Numbered from the stretch's first letter, positions 33,270 to 42,484 are shown. The stretch: 64,000 nt of DNA from Leeuwenhoekiella palythoae (GCF_900130045.1 NZ_FQXT01000004.1:451276-515275); one strand, 5' to 3'. Program-made: numbers and translations. The notes: generated by a model from the sequence alone, not told the origin.

Positions 33270-33965
33270 ATGAGCAGCTTAATAGATATTACAGATATTC
33301 GTCGAGATTTTCCATTGGGAAATGAAATCGTTCACGTTTTAAAAGGCATCGATTTACAAATTGATAAAGGTGAGTATGTGGCGATTATGGGACCTTCGGG
33401 TTCTGGGAAATCTACCTTGATGAATCTTTTGGGCTGTCTTGATACACCGACTTCCGGGACGTATATTTTAAATAATCGGGATGTGAGTGCCATGACTGAT
33501 GACGAACTCGCTGAGGTGCGTAATAAAGAGATCGGTTTTGTATTTCAGACCTTTAATTTGTTGCCACGTACTACGGCACTCGACAATGTCGCTTTGCCCA
33601 TGGTGTACGCGGGGTATTCTAAACCGGAGCGTCATAAACGCGCTGAAGAAGTACTTCAAGATGTAGGTCTCGCAGATCGAATGGATCATAAACCCAACCA
33701 ACTCTCAGGAGGGCAGCGACAGCGTGTTGCTGTAGGTCGGGCTTTGGTTAATAAGCCTTCGATCATTCTTGCCGATGAGCCTACCGGAAACCTAGACTCT
33801 AAAACTTCAGTAGAAATTATGAGCCTTTTTGATGCGATTCACGCTGCCGGAAATACCGTGATCTTGGTTACACACGAAGAGGATATCGCAGAGCATGCGC
33901 ATCGTGTAATTCGTTTACGAGACGGACTGATCGAGAGCGATGTACGCAGGTCTGTTGAGGTATAG
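33270..33965 (+). CDS. LolD/MacB-type ABC transporter ATPase
   Basis: The 231-residue ATPase has every element of the LolD/MacB/FtsE clade: GPSGSGKS (Walker A, about 41-48), the FQTFNLLP Q-loop, [25 protein letters not shown] and [11 protein letters not shown]. Such proteins power MacB-like permeases that handle lipoproteins, antibiotics or peptides. No permease gene adjoins it: the next gene encodes a two-helix protein of a different type. The permease is presumably elsewhere on the chromosome. Assignment to LolD proper is not possible from sequence. Confidence 0.88.
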   Translation: MSSLIDITDIRRDFPLGNEIVHVLKGIDLQIDKGEYVAIMGPSGSGKSTLMNLLGCLDTPTSGTYILNNRDVSAMTDDELAEVRNKEIGFVFQTFNLLPRTTALDNVALPMVYAGYSKPERHKRAEEVLQDVGLADRMDHKPNQLSGGQRQRVAVGRALVNKPSIILADEPTGNLDSKTSVEIMSLFDAIHAAGNTVILVTHEEDIAEHAHRVIRLRDGLIESDVRRSVEV

Positions 33966-33991
33966 ATTATGGACTTTTACCACAGTAATTT

Positions 33992-34387
33992 TTGATTAGA
34001 AATAAATTTGTAGTTGGGGGTATTTTGATTCTAATGATTGCTTTAGCTTTATTAGTTAAAGGTATAGATCAATATAGGCTAACAACAAGAAACCAAACTG
34101 TTGTTGTAAAAGTTGTTGACTGTTATAAGCAAACTAGTCATAGATCTCGTTATTTTTTGAAATTTAAATATGACAATCAGATCTATACAAAAAGAATCAA
34201 GGGGGTTCAATTTCAGAATCTAAAAAAGGTTGACTCTCTAAAACTTTTGACAAATCGAGAGCGAAATGAATTTATCTTCGTTGATGAAATAAAACGCGAT
34301 AATGGTTTTGTTTATAGTTTTATCTTTTTTGTAGCAGGTGTTTTAATTATTCGCTATGGTTATAATCTCAGAAGAAATAATGAATGA
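33992..34387 (+). CDS. Two-helix membrane protein of unknown function (131 aa, TTG start)
   Basis: A membrane helix near residues 6-24 (GGILILMIALALLVKGI) is followed by a basic soluble beta-rich domain (about 35-105) and a second helix near 107-125 (YSFIFFVAGVLIIRYGY). This topology resembles DUF3592-like proteins. The start is TTG at 33992: the only nearby ATG would cut the first helix. The gene is strikingly A+T-rich and Lys/Arg-rich compared with its neighbours. It begins 26 nt after the LolD-like ATPase. The identity is uncertain. Confidence 0.55.
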   Translation: MIRNKFVVGGILILMIALALLVKGIDQYRLTTRNQTVVVKVVDCYKQTSHRSRYFLKFKYDNQIYTKRIKGVQFQNLKKVDSLKLLTNRERNEFIFVDEIKRDNGFVYSFIFFVAGVLIIRYGYNLRRNNE

Positions 34388-34502
34388 GAGTTTTGAATAT
34401 CAATTGATGACTTTTAGATAGTTTAACGGAGACTATTTTGTATTCAAATCCTATTATTTTTAAAACTTATCAAAACTGACTGAGAACGTTTTCGCGAATG
34501 CG

Positions 34503-34510
34503 TATTTTTG
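34503..34510 (+). promoter_or_regulatory. Candidate -7 element upstream of yaaA (TATTTTTG)
   Basis: The octamer matches TAnnTTTG and lies 16 nt before the yaaA ATG. No TTG is found at the usual spacing upstream. Confidence 0.4.
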
Positions 34511-34526
34511 GCGAAAATTAAACGAT

Positions 34527-35291
34527 ATGAAAGCAGTTGTTTCTCCGGCTAAGTCACTGGATTTTGAATCAAAATTGCCAACTACCAGAAGTTCGCAGCC
34601 TCAGTTTTTAGAGGAAGCCGAAACGTTGAATAAAAAGCTAGAGCGTAAGACCAAAGATGAAATTTCAGATTTGATGAGTATCAGCGATAAATTGGCTGAT
34701 CTCAATTACCAGCGTTATAAAGAATTTTCCACTCCATTTACTAAAGAAAATGCGCGCCCTGCGGTTTATGCTTTTGATGGGGATGTGTATACTGGTCTTG
34801 ATGCGTACACGATTCCGACTGAAAAACTAGATAAATTAGAAGATACGTTACGTATTCTTTCTGGTCTCTATGGGGTGTTGAAGCCATTTGATTTGATGCA
34901 AGCCTATCGCCTGGAGATGGGAACCAAATTGAAATCTGGTCGCAATGATGACTTGTACGAATTTTGGGACGATAAAATCACTGAAGCTTTGAATGCTGAA
35001 TTAAAAGAAGACGAACTGTTTTTAAATCTTGCGAGTAACGAATATTTCAAATCGGTGAAGCCGGAAAAATTGAAAGTTCCTGTCATTACTCCTGTGTTTA
35101 AAGATTACAAAAACGGAAAACTCAAGATCATCTCTTTTTATGCAAAAAAAGCCCGGGGTTCTATGGTGCGCTACATTATAGATAAGGATGTGCAAACCAT
35201 AGATCAACTCAAGGGCTTTGATTACGGCGGGTATGGCTTCAGCGAGCAATACTCTGATCTAGATAAAAACGAATTGGTATTCGTTAGATAA
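34527..35291 (+). CDS. yaaA: Peroxide stress protein YaaA
   Basis: The 254-residue protein matches the YaaA/UPF0246 family throughout: [15 protein letters not shown] at the start, [18 protein letters not shown] in the middle, [49 protein letters not shown] and [10 protein letters not shown] near the end. In E. coli, YaaA limits DNA and protein damage by lowering free iron during peroxide stress and binds DNA. It has its own candidate -7 element and is convergent with the THX gene. Family assignment is secure; iron handling in this organism is inferred. Confidence 0.95.
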   Translation: MKAVVSPAKSLDFESKLPTTRSSQPQFLEEAETLNKKLERKTKDEISDLMSISDKLADLNYQRYKEFSTPFTKENARPAVYAFDGDVYTGLDAYTIPTEKLDKLEDTLRILSGLYGVLKPFDLMQAYRLEMGTKLKSGRNDDLYEFWDDKITEALNAELKEDELFLNLASNEYFKSVKPEKLKVPVITPVFKDYKNGKLKIISFYAKKARGSMVRYIIDKDVQTIDQLKGFDYGGYGFSEQYSDLDKNELVFVR

Positions 35292-35297
35292 TTAGTT

Positions 35298-35483
35298 CTA
35301 AGGCTTTTTGTCTGCTAAACTTTTATCAGAGGTCGCTTTGTCGGCCTCTTTTGTTTTGGTAGCCGTTTGCTTCGTGGGGACGTCAGCGGTAGTCGCGCTG
35401 CTTTTTTTCTTCCGCGGTCTTAGTTTACCGTAAGTGCCGCGATGAATTTTTCCACGTTTAGTTTTTTGATCTCCTTTTCCCAT
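35298..35483 (-). CDS. 30S ribosomal protein THX family (61 aa)
   Basis: The start [20 protein letters not shown] and the following RPRKKK block define the THX family: a tiny, very basic protein that wedges into the head of the 30S subunit in Thermus and is widespread in Bacteroidota. A longer Thr/Lys/Ala-rich disordered tail (residues 30-61) extends past the classical length of about 30-45 residues. It stands alone in the gap between yaaA and the immunophilin gene. Confidence in family is high; the tail has no known role. Confidence 0.9.
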   Translation of the reverse strand: MGKGDQKTKRGKIHRGTYGKLRPRKKKSSATTADVPTKQTATKTKEADKATSDKSLADKKP

Positions 35484-35583
35484 TTTAATTTGTTTTGGTT
35501 ATTAGTTATTTGGAATATAAGCAATCATAAGCGGAAGACCAAACTGCATATTTTCAGCGCATTAATTTCAAATTTGAGCAAAA

Positions 35584-35610
35584 AAAAGGCTGCCCAAAAA
35601 AGGCAGCCTT
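35584..35610 (-). terminator. Intrinsic terminator of the immunophilin gene
   Basis: A 10-bp perfect stem (AAAGGCTGCC / GGCAGCCTTT) with a 7-nt loop and a U-run on the minus strand. Confidence 0.9.
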
Positions 35611-35637
35611 TGCTATTCTTAAGAAAATGTATCTTAT

Positions 35638-36570
35638 TTATTTAACATCCATCAATTCTACGTCAAAAACTAAAATCGCATCTGGTGGAATCACACCGCC
35701 GGCACCGCGGCTACCATATCCTAAATCTGAAGGAATCACAAAACGCGCTTTGTCGCCTACTTGAAGTAAGCCAATACCTTCATCCCAGCCAGAAATCACC
35801 TGACCTACACCTACTTGAAAATCCAGAGGTTGATTTCTCTTATATGAAGAGTCGAATACCGTACCGTCAGCTAGCTGACCTTTGTAATGCACAGAAACCA
35901 TTTTTCCTTTTTCAGCTTTCTTGCCATCACCTTTTTGAATGATCTGGTAACGCAATCCACTTTCTGTTTCTTTAAAACCTTCGCTTAATTTATCAAGTTC
36001 GGCTTTACGTTTTTCGCGTTCTTCAGCGATGCGTTTTTCACGTGCTCCTTCAAAAGTTCTAAATGCTTCAACAGCATTAAAGCCTTCTGCTTCTGCGCCT
36101 TGACGAATGATCTCTACTTTGTCCATAATATCACCTTGGGCGATCGCATCTACGACATCTTGACCTTCTACTACGCTACCAAAAACGGTGTGTTTTCCGT
36201 CTAACCAAGGAGTGGCAGTGTGAGTGATAAAAAACTGACTTCCGTTTGTTCCCGGTCCGGCATTTGCCATAGAAAGTTTTCCGGGAGCATCGTGCTTTAA
36301 GCTTGAGTCAAACTCATCATCAAACTGGTAACCCGGATTTCCGGTTCCGGTTCCTTGAGGGCATCCCCCTTGAATCATAAAATCTGGAATTACACGGTGA
36401 AATTTCAGTCCGTCGTAATACGGGTTTCCTTGTTTTTTAGCTGAATTTTCAAGGTTTCCTTCGGCTAAAGCAACAAAGTTTCCTACCGTTCCCGGTGTTT
36501 TTTCGTGTTCTAATTTCACTAGAATTTCGCCTTTTGGCGTGTGAAACTTAGCATATATTCCCTCTTGCAT
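35638..36570 (-). CDS. Dual-family immunophilin: cyclophilin-FKBP fusion (310 aa)
   Basis: Two peptidyl-prolyl isomerase domains of different families occupy one chain. Residues about 5-150 are cyclophilin ([41 protein letters not shown]). A charged helical linker spans about 165-205, and residues about 210-310 are FKBP ([46 protein letters not shown]). Cyclophilin-FKBP fusions of this order (CFBP) have been described in Bacteroidota. No signal peptide is seen, so it should act as a cytoplasmic folding helper. It has a good promoter and a strong terminator of its own. Confidence 0.92.
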   Translation of the reverse strand: MQEGIYAKFHTPKGEILVKLEHEKTPGTVGNFVALAEGNLENSAKKQGNPYYDGLKFHRVIPDFMIQGGCPQGTGTGNPGYQFDDEFDSSLKHDAPGKLSMANAGPGTNGSQFFITHTATPWLDGKHTVFGSVVEGQDVVDAIAQGDIMDKVEIIRQGAEAEGFNAVEAFRTFEGAREKRIAEEREKRKAELDKLSEGFKETESGLRYQIIQKGDGKKAEKGKMVSVHYKGQLADGTVFDSSYKRNQPLDFQVGVGQVISGWDEGIGLLQVGDKARFVIPSDLGYGSRGAGGVIPPDAILVFDVELMDVK

Positions 36571-36593
36571 CGTATCAATTTAAAAATGAGGTG

Positions 36594-36623
36594 CAAAAAT
36601 ACGTCTAAAGTAGGCAAACACAA
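36594..36623 (-). promoter_or_regulatory. Promoter of the immunophilin gene
   Basis: On the minus strand, TTG (36621-36623) and TATTTTTG (36594-36601) are separated by 19 bp, fitting the Bacteroidota -33/-7 consensus. It lies 23 nt from the ATG at 36570. Confidence 0.65.
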
Positions 36624-36652
36624 AACCTTAGTGCGCCTGATTATTGCGTAAA

Positions 36653-36688
36653 AAAAAGCTCCTTGCAACAGTTTGCAAGGAGCTTTTT
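36653..36688 (-). terminator. Very strong intrinsic terminator of ilvE
   Basis: A 16-bp perfect stem (left arm 36653-36668, right arm 36673-36688) encloses a CAGT loop, with A/T runs at the outer ends. It closes ilvE and isolates it from the immunophilin promoter. Confidence 0.93.
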
Positions 36689-36722
36689 AGTTTCATTTTC
36701 GCGAAAGCGAAATCAAAACGGT

Positions 36723-37793
36723 TTATACCTCAATAGCAGGCACCTCGTAACGCCATCCAAATGGATCTTCAGAACGGTTTGCCTGTAATTCGGTTAATTG
36801 TTTCTTTAACTTGGTAGCGTATGCGTCTTCCATTGTAGGAAGATCAAAAGCTTTCTCTTTATGCGTGAATCCTGAAATTGGAGAGATTACCGCAGCAGTA
36901 CCTGCACCAAACATTTCTTTAAGCGAGCCATTTTCGGCAGCTTCTACAATTTCAGCAACTTTTACCGGACGTACTTCTACATTGATGCCTTGGCTTTTTG
37001 CCAGTTCGATCAAACTCTTACGCGTAATTCCGTCAAGAATACGATCGTTTGTAGGCGCCGTCAGAAGTGTGTCGTTTACTCTAAAAAACACATTCATCGT
37101 ACCTGCTTCTTCCAGGTATTCGTGTGTATTAGCATCCGTCCAAACTACTTGGTTGTAGCCTTTAGCTTTTGCTAATTCCGTTGGGTAAAATTGCGCTGCG
37201 TAGTTTCCGGCAGCTTTAGCAAAACCTACACCGCCATCTGCAGAACGGCTATAATGATCAGCAAACAATACGCGAACTTCACCGCTGTAATATGCTTGTG
37301 CCGGTGCGCAAATGATCACAAATTTATATTCACTTGAAGGTGAGGCAGAAACCCCATTTTCTGTAGCAATAACAAACGGACGAATATAAAGCGAGTTACC
37401 CTCTCCTGGTTTAATCCAATCTTTGTCGAGATTTAAAAGTGTATTTAGACCGTCAAAAAAGTAGTCTTTTTCAAAAGCAGGCATTGCCAATCTCTCACCA
37501 GACTTATTAATGCGGTTAAAATTTTCTTCAGGACGAAACATATACACATCTCCCTTATCATCTTTATAGGCTTTCATGCCTTCAAACACGGCTTGCCCAT
37601 AGTGAAAAACCTTTGCAGAAGGATCCATTTGCAGCGGACCGTAAGGAAGGATTTCAGGCGTTTGCCATTTTCCGTTTTTGTATTCACAAACAAACATATG
37701 GTCTGTAAAGACGGTACCAAAAGCGAGATTACTAAAGTCAACCTGATTGATTTTAGACTCGGCGATCTTGGTTACTTTTAATGTATCTGTCAT
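36723..37793 (-). CDS. ilvE: Branched-chain amino acid aminotransferase IlvE
   Basis: The 356-residue protein belongs to the class IV PLP aminotransferases of the eukaryote-like BCAT type. The cofactor lysine is Lys193 in GVGFAKAAGNYAAQ. Other conserved blocks are FHYGQAVFEGMKAY, FRPEENFNRINKSGERL, EYLEEAGTMNVFF and FGAGTAAVISPI. It interconverts leucine, isoleucine and valine with their 2-oxoacids, using glutamate as the partner. It is a separate transcription unit, divergent from the DUF4920 gene, with a candidate -7 element (TAAATTTG at 37814-37821). Confidence 0.96.
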   Translation of the reverse strand: MTDTLKVTKIAESKINQVDFSNLAFGTVFTDHMFVCEYKNGKWQTPEILPYGPLQMDPSAKVFHYGQAVFEGMKAYKDDKGDVYMFRPEENFNRINKSGERLAMPAFEKDYFFDGLNTLLNLDKDWIKPGEGNSLYIRPFVIATENGVSASPSSEYKFVIICAPAQAYYSGEVRVLFADHYSRSADGGVGFAKAAGNYAAQFYPTELAKAKGYNQVVWTDANTHEYLEEAGTMNVFFRVNDTLLTAPTNDRILDGITRKSLIELAKSQGINVEVRPVKVAEIVEAAENGSLKEMFGAGTAAVISPISGFTHKEKAFDLPTMEDAYATKLKKQLTELQANRSEDPFGWRYEVPAIEV

Positions 37794-37813
37794 TATTGTT
37801 GAATTTTATCCTA

Positions 37814-37821
37814 CAAATTTA
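37814..37821 (-). promoter_or_regulatory. Candidate -7 element of ilvE (TAAATTTG)
   Basis: This matches TAnnTTTG on the minus strand, 20 nt from the ilvE ATG. The nearest suitable TTG is 24 bp away, one base beyond the usual range. Confidence 0.5.
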
Positions 37822-37896
37822 TCATTTTCTCAAAGTCCGGGTGCGCAAGAATTCATTAAATTTACAGGCTATCCTATTTTTAATAAAATATACACG

Positions 37897-38406
37897 ATGA
37901 AAAAGTATTTAGTATTTGCATTTTTAGGTATTGGTCTGATTTCTTGTAAAGAAGGCGCTTCAAATCAAGAAGATGTAGCAGTTGCTGAAGCTGTTGCAAC
38001 CTCTGAATTGGCTGTTTATGGTGATGATTTTAAAAATGAAACCACGCTATCTGCTTTTGAACTGGGGGATATCTACAATAACTTAAAGCCTGGGGATACG
38101 ATCAATGTAACTTTTGAAGGTCCTGTGGAAGATGTATGTCAGAAAAAAGGATGTTGGATGCAGGTAGATGTTGGGGCAACTGATCCTGTGTTTATCAAGT
38201 TTAAAGATTATGGCTTTTTTGTGCCAAAAGATATTAAAGACAAGAAAGTAGTTGTACACGGGCAGGCTTTTGTGAGTGAGACTTCGGTAGAAGAATTACA
38301 ACATTATGCTAAAGATGGCGGTAAATCTGAAGAAGAGATTGCGGCGATCACTATGCCTAAGAAAACACTTGGTTTTACTGCAACAGGTGTGAAAATCAAC
38401 CAATAA
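37897..38406 (+). CDS. DUF4920 lipoprotein (169 aa)
   Basis: The start at MKKYLVFAFLG is chosen because it gives a proper lipoprotein signal (lipobox LISC, Cys17); a longer frame would begin inside the divergent ilvE gene. The mature domain has an OB-like beta pattern. It contains GDDFKNETTLSAFEL, EDVCQKKGCWMQVD (two Cys separated by four residues) and VVHGQAFVSETSVEELQHYA, as in DUF4920 proteins. The two Cys could form a disulfide or metal site. The function is unknown. It ends just before a TTG-started mnmD gene, suggesting one transcript. Confidence 0.85.
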   Translation: MKKYLVFAFLGIGLISCKEGASNQEDVAVAEAVATSELAVYGDDFKNETTLSAFELGDIYNNLKPGDTINVTFEGPVEDVCQKKGCWMQVDVGATDPVFIKFKDYGFFVPKDIKDKKVVVHGQAFVSETSVEELQHYAKDGGKSEEEIAAITMPKKTLGFTATGVKINQ

Positions 38407-38407
38407 T

Positions 38408-39085
38408 TTGGAGCGAAAAATCGTTAAAACCGGTGACGGTTCTACTACCATTCAATTTACTGAATGGAACGAGCAGTACCACTCGATGCACGGTGCTGTG
38501 CAAGAAGCGAAACACGTATTTTTAAAAATGGGTTTTGACTTCTGGAAAGAACTTCATCCGGAGACTACGCTATTACATATTCTAGAGATTGGCTTCGGGA
38601 CGGGGCTTAATGCTTTACTTACGTTAATTCACGCGGAAAAAATTCAGCAAAACATTCACTATGAAGGTGTGGAAGCGTATCCCGTACTTGCTGAAGAAAT
38701 TGCACAACTCAACTATTTAGAAGCAGCTCAAGCCGAAACCTATGCTTCTGTTTTTGAAAAAATGCATCAAACTTCATGGGAGCAAACAGAAACAATCACG
38801 GAAGCATTTCAGCTTAAAAAACGGAAACAGCGCTTTGAAACTATTACCGATGTTGATCAACATGATTTGATCTATTTTGATGCGTTTGGTGCGCGCGTGC
38901 AACCAGAACTTTGGGGAGAATCTATTTTCGAAAAAATGTATACGGCGCTCAAAACAGGCGGAGTACTTGTGACATATGCCGCCAAAGGAAGCGTGCGTCG
39001 CGCGATGCAGGCCGTCGGTTTTACCGTAGAGCGCTTGCCGGGGCCTCCGGGAAAACGCGAAATGCTTCGGGCGGTAAAGGGTTAA
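38408..39085 (+). CDS. mnmD: tRNA 5-methylaminomethyl-2-thiouridine methyltransferase MnmD
   Basis: This SAM-dependent enzyme completes the mnm5s2U modification at the wobble position of some tRNAs. The 225-residue protein is the methyltransferase half alone, without the FAD-dependent MnmC half of the E. coli fusion, as usual in Bacteroidota. Motif I is ILEIGFGTGLNALL (about 58-71). The family block DLIYFDAFGARVQPELWGES and the closing LPGPPGKREMLRA are present. The start is TTG at 38408, one base after the DUF4920 stop. Confidence in the function is high. Confidence 0.92.
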   Translation: MERKIVKTGDGSTTIQFTEWNEQYHSMHGAVQEAKHVFLKMGFDFWKELHPETTLLHILEIGFGTGLNALLTLIHAEKIQQNIHYEGVEAYPVLAEEIAQLNYLEAAQAETYASVFEKMHQTSWEQTETITEAFQLKKRKQRFETITDVDQHDLIYFDAFGARVQPELWGESIFEKMYTALKTGGVLVTYAAKGSVRRAMQAVGFTVERLPGPPGKREMLRAVKG

Positions 39086-39097
39086 GAATATAAGTTG

Positions 39098-40168
39098 CTA
39101 TCGAAACAACTCCCAGTCTAATTTCAGTGAAAAAATATTAGAATAGATCGCAGCGCTTTGATCACCAATATCGGTTAGCGCATAATCAATATGAATCCCT
39201 TTGTATTGAAAACCTACACCAATGTTAGGTTGAAATCCAATACGATTGCTGCCATCCAGTTGGGTGATTTCTTGAAAATTGCCCACACCGGCTCTGATGA
39301 ACACAATTCCAGTATAACCAAATTCGACTCCTGCTGCGGGTGTAGCACTTATCGCTGAACTTGAGATCAGGTCATTGGTTTGAGCGAAGCGCATCATAAG
39401 ATCAATTTCAGCTTTTATGGAATAATCATAATTAATAAGCCAATTGCGGGCCACGCCCAACTGTAATTTTGGGATGGTCACCTCTAAAGTTTCGGGTAGT
39501 TCTTGATTTTGACCTTCAACCGCATCACTAATCGTCGCAAATTGTTCTTCGTCAATCGCCCAGCTATTTACCGAGGTCGTGATGTCACGGGCCATTGCAC
39601 CAAAATACCAATCCTCCGTTTGATATTGTATACCGAGATCAATTCCAAAGCCCCAACTCGACGCAAAATCGCCAATAATACGACGGATGATCTTTGCGTT
39701 AGCGCCTATATTCAATCCTTGCACAGGCATTTCTCTAGCAAACGAAACGGTAAAAGCATAATCTGCGGTAGAAAATAAACTGATGCGGTTATAATCTATA
39801 TTTCCGTCGGCATCGATAAGTTGGGTGGTGTTTAAAATATCATCAACGCCAAACCTGATGAGTGAAACCTCTAGCGCTGTACGATCGTCTAAAGGCTTTG
39901 CGAAAGCGGCATAATCATATAGCGCAATATTTGCAAAATAGCTAGCGTGCATCAACGACAACTGATTGTCTTCAAGATTTACAAGACCTGCAGGATTCCA
40001 ATATCCGCTATTAACGTCGTTTGTGTTGGCGGTCACCGCGTTCGCCATCGCAAGCGCAGCAGCATCGACACCGATATTGAGAAATTCGTTAGAGTATTTA
40101 CGCACCGCCTGTGCTGAAGTCTCAGAACCAAAAGCAAGAAGAAGAATAAGGGTAATGAAGTGCTTCAA
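39098..40168 (-). CDS. PorV/PorQ family outer-membrane protein
   Basis: A signal peptide ends near SETSAQA (about residue 20). The mature protein starts KYSNEFLNIGVDAAALAMANAV, and TNDVNSGYWNPAGLVNL follows. That signature matches PorV/PorQ-type FadL-like barrels of Bacteroidota. It ends in an aromatic residue pattern typical of outer-membrane insertion (LKLDWELFR). PorV and PorQ are type IX secretion components that shuttle or anchor cargo at the outer membrane. This protein could be one of them or a relative. No other T9SS gene is in the window, so the exact role is open. Confidence 0.8.
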   Translation of the reverse strand: MKHFITLILLLAFGSETSAQAVRKYSNEFLNIGVDAAALAMANAVTANTNDVNSGYWNPAGLVNLEDNQLSLMHASYFANIALYDYAAFAKPLDDRTALEVSLIRFGVDDILNTTQLIDADGNIDYNRISLFSTADYAFTVSFAREMPVQGLNIGANAKIIRRIIGDFASSWGFGIDLGIQYQTEDWYFGAMARDITTSVNSWAIDEEQFATISDAVEGQNQELPETLEVTIPKLQLGVARNWLINYDYSIKAEIDLMMRFAQTNDLISSSAISATPAAGVEFGYTGIVFIRAGVGNFQEITQLDGSNRIGFQPNIGVGFQYKGIHIDYALTDIGDQSAAIYSNIFSLKLDWELFR

Positions 40169-40220
40169 TACAGCTAAAATTTTGTCGTAAAGTTGCTTAA
40201 ATGAATTGAGAATCTAAACA

Positions 40221-40286
40221 TTATTTTTTTGCTGGTTTTGGTAATGCAAAAACGTTAGGAGTTTCATAAGCTTTCTTGTAGCCCAT
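40221..40286 (-). CDS. Candidate microprotein (21 aa) upstream of the PorV/PorQ gene
   Basis: An ATG at 40286 opens a 21-codon frame ending at TAA 40221, just upstream of the PorV/PorQ-like gene on the same strand. The encoded peptide begins MGYKKAYETPNV, continues FALPKPAKK, and has codon use like the neighbouring genes. Such a frame is too short for most gene finders and could be chance. Its composition and position argue for a real micro-gene or a translated leader. It has no signal peptide. Confidence 0.4.
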   Translation of the reverse strand: MGYKKAYETPNVFALPKPAKK

Positions 40287-40342
40287 TGTTTTTCGCTATT
40301 TTTATCCGCAGCAGCTTAAATCTAATAATACCAATTTAATCA

Positions 40343-41080
40343 ATGAATATAAAAAGCTATATACCCAACGCATTCACAATGGCCAATCTTTTTTGCGGAA
40401 TGCTCGGCGTGTTTTTTGCCGCTACCGGTCATTTAGATTATGCAGCCTATGCCGTGGTAGCCGGAGTGTTTTTTGATTTTTTTGATGGTTTTTTCGCCAG
40501 AATGTTTAAGGTAGAAGGTGAACTTGGGCTACAACTAGATTCCCTGGCCGATGTAGTTACCAGTGGGGTAGTGCCGGGAATGGTGATGTTTCAAATGCTG
40601 CATAAATTAGAGCATTGGAACACTGGAGAGCGCTGGGTAGAAGCAGGGTTATCATGGGAGAGTTTATCGCTGCTTCCGTTTTTGGGTTTTGCGATCACCT
40701 TAGCTTCAGCATTCAGGCTCGCCAAATTTAATATTGATACCCGCCAGACTACTTCTTTTATTGGTTTGCCAACACCGGCCAATGCGCTTTTGATCTTGAG
40801 TTTGCCGCTTATTGTACAGTTTCAGGATTACGCCATCGCCGAAACTCTGATCACTAATACTTGGTTTTTACTGGCTTTAACTGCGTTGAGCTGCTATATG
40901 CTCAATGCGGAAATTCCACTTTTTGCTCTAAAATTTAAAAGTTGGGGCTTAGCAGAAAATAAGATTAGATACGGCTTTTTACTCTTGGCGATCATTCTTT
41001 TATTCTGGTTGACTTTTGCGGCGATACCTTTGATTATCATCGCTTACGTTTTAATTTCAATCGCTACACGTAATACCTAA
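40343..41080 (+). CDS. pssA: CDP-diacylglycerol-serine O-phosphatidyltransferase PssA
   Basis: This integral membrane enzyme condenses CDP-diacylglycerol with serine to make phosphatidylserine, the precursor of phosphatidylethanolamine. The CDP-alcohol phosphotransferase motif DxxDGxxAR...GxxxDxxxD is complete in DFFDGFFAR, then GLQLDSLAD (about residues 45-70). It has several membrane segments and a Bacteroidota-typical opening IPNAFTMANLFCGMLG. The stop codon overlaps the NUDIX gene start by one base (TAATG), so the two are co-translated. Confidence 0.93.
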   Translation: MNIKSYIPNAFTMANLFCGMLGVFFAATGHLDYAAYAVVAGVFFDFFDGFFARMFKVEGELGLQLDSLADVVTSGVVPGMVMFQMLHKLEHWNTGERWVEAGLSWESLSLLPFLGFAITLASAFRLAKFNIDTRQTTSFIGLPTPANALLILSLPLIVQFQDYAIAETLITNTWFLLALTALSCYMLNAEIPLFALKFKSWGLAENKIRYGFLLLAIILLFWLTFAAIPLIIIAYVLISIATRNT

Positions 41081-41703
41081 TGAACATTTCAGAAAATCTA
41101 CTCAACCAAATAAAACAAGTAAAATCCTTAGCAGAAGCCGGCCTTGTGTACAACAAAGAGAATTATGACGCAGAGCGTTATGAAGAACTTCGGGAGCTTG
41201 CTTTGCAGATGATGAGTATTTTGAGTGATAAGCCTGTTGATCAGCTTCACGATTTTTTTCTGCCGGAAGGAGATTACCCTACGGCCAAAGTTGATGTACG
41301 CGGACTGATCCTAAATGCTCAAGACGAGATTCTATTGGTTAAAGAAACTGTTGATGATAAATGGACGCTGCCCGGCGGTTGGGCAGACGTAGGGCTTACA
41401 CCTACTGAAAATGTCCTGAAAGAAATAGCAGAAGAAACCGGATTTAAGGCCGAAGTCAAACGCCTACTTGCTGTATTAGATAAACGAAATTACCCACATC
41501 CGCCACAACCGCATTATGTGTATAAACTGTGCTATTTATGCGAAATAGTCGAAGGGGATTTTGATCCTAATTTTGATATTGGAGGGGTGAATTGGTTTTC
41601 GCTCGAGGCGTTGCCTGAGTTGTCAGAAGATCGAATTCTAGAAGAGCAATTGGTTAAGCTAGTCGCAATTGCTAAAGGCGATGCCGCTGTGTTTTCAGAT
41701 TAA
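41080..41703 (+). CDS. NUDIX hydrolase with N-terminal helical domain
   Basis: The 207-residue protein has an N-terminal helical region (about 1-60, LLNQIKQVKSLAEAGLVYNK) of the Nudix_N type. The NUDIX fold follows with VRGLILNAQDEILLVKE and a slightly divergent box, GGWADVGLTPTENVLKEIAEE. The first Glu of the canonical GGxxE is Asp and the REU arginine is Lys, but the EExG metal ligands are intact. Relatives hydrolyse ADP-ribose, sugar nucleotides or CDP-choline-like compounds. Coupling to pssA by a one-base overlap hints at a CDP-linked lipid precursor, but this is inference. Confidence 0.87.
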   Translation: MNISENLLNQIKQVKSLAEAGLVYNKENYDAERYEELRELALQMMSILSDKPVDQLHDFFLPEGDYPTAKVDVRGLILNAQDEILLVKETVDDKWTLPGGWADVGLTPTENVLKEIAEETGFKAEVKRLLAVLDKRNYPHPPQPHYVYKLCYLCEIVEGDFDPNFDIGGVNWFSLEALPELSEDRILEEQLVKLVAIAKGDAAVFSD

Positions 41704-41743
41704 ATTGTATTGGCGCTGCTAAAGGTTGGTTTTACCTGCGTGT

Positions 41744-42484
41744 TTACTGAAACAATTTCTTTTTACGCAGTTCAAAGTTTTGGCCTAAATAGACTTTGCG
41801 CACCATTTCGTCTGCCGCTAATTCTTCAGGGACACCGTGTTTTAAAATGTTTCCTTCAAACATGAGGTAGGTGTGATCAGTAATCGCCAAAGTTTCTTGA
41901 ACATTATGATCTGTTATCAAAATACCTATGTTTTTCTGTTTTAGCTGTGCAACGATACGCTGAATATCTTCAACCGCTACCGGGTCAACTCCGGCAAAAG
42001 GTTCGTCTAAGAGAATGAAATTCGGGTTGGTGGCTAAAGCGCGAGCGATTTCGGTACGGCGGCGTTCGCCTCCAGAAAGTAAGTCTCCACGGTTTTTGCG
42101 AATGTGACCCAGACTAAATTCATCAATCAACTCTTCCATCTTGGCGAGTTGCTCTTTCTTGCTCATTTTGGTCATCTGCAAAACGCTCAGAATATTCTCT
42201 TCAATACTCAATTTTCTAAATACCGAAGCTTCTTGAGCCAGATACCCAATGCCGTTTTGTGCACGTTTATACATCGGGTATTTGGTAATGTCTTTATTGT
42301 CTAGATAAATCGTTCCGCCGTTAGGCTTAACGAGTCCTACGATCATATAAAATGAAGTGGTTTTACCGGCGCCATTAGGGCCTAATAGTCCCACGATTTC
42401 GCCCTGCGCAACCTCAACAGTAATGCTTTTTACTACTTTTCGGCCTTTGTAGGACTTCATTAAATTTTCTGCTCGTAGTTTCAT
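41744..42484 (-). CDS. lptB: LPS export ABC transporter ATPase LptB
   Basis: LptB drives extraction of LPS from the inner membrane through LptFG. The 246-residue protein shows GPNGAGKT (Walker A, about 36-43), [51 protein letters not shown] and [12 protein letters not shown]. These together are characteristic of LptB rather than other ABC ATPases. It is the last gene of the kdsD-tatC-carboxymuconolactone decarboxylase operon, linking Kdo production with LPS transport. Confidence 0.95.
   Translation of the reverse strand: MKLRAENLMKSYKGRKVVKSITVEVAQGEIVGLLGPNGAGKTTSFYMIVGLVKPNGGTIYLDNKDITKYPMYKRAQNGIGYLAQEASVFRKLSIEENILSVLQMTKMSKKEQLAKMEELIDEFSLGHIRKNRGDLLSGGERRRTEIARALATNPNFILLDEPFAGVDPVAVEDIQRIVAQLKQKNIGILITDHNVQETLAITDHTYLMFEGNILKHGVPEELAADEMVRKVYLGQNFELRKKKLFQ

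Noticed and set aside
36697-36712. Small hairpin TTTCGC-GAAA-GCGAAA beside the ilvE terminator
   Set aside because: It lacks a T-run and adds nothing to the strong adjacent terminator; it could be a repeat core, but one copy is not enough to say so.
41341-41460. Possibility that the NUDIX gene is inactive
   Set aside because: The first Glu of the box is Asp and the Arg is Lys, but the EExG metal ligands and surrounding fold are intact, so activity is likely.
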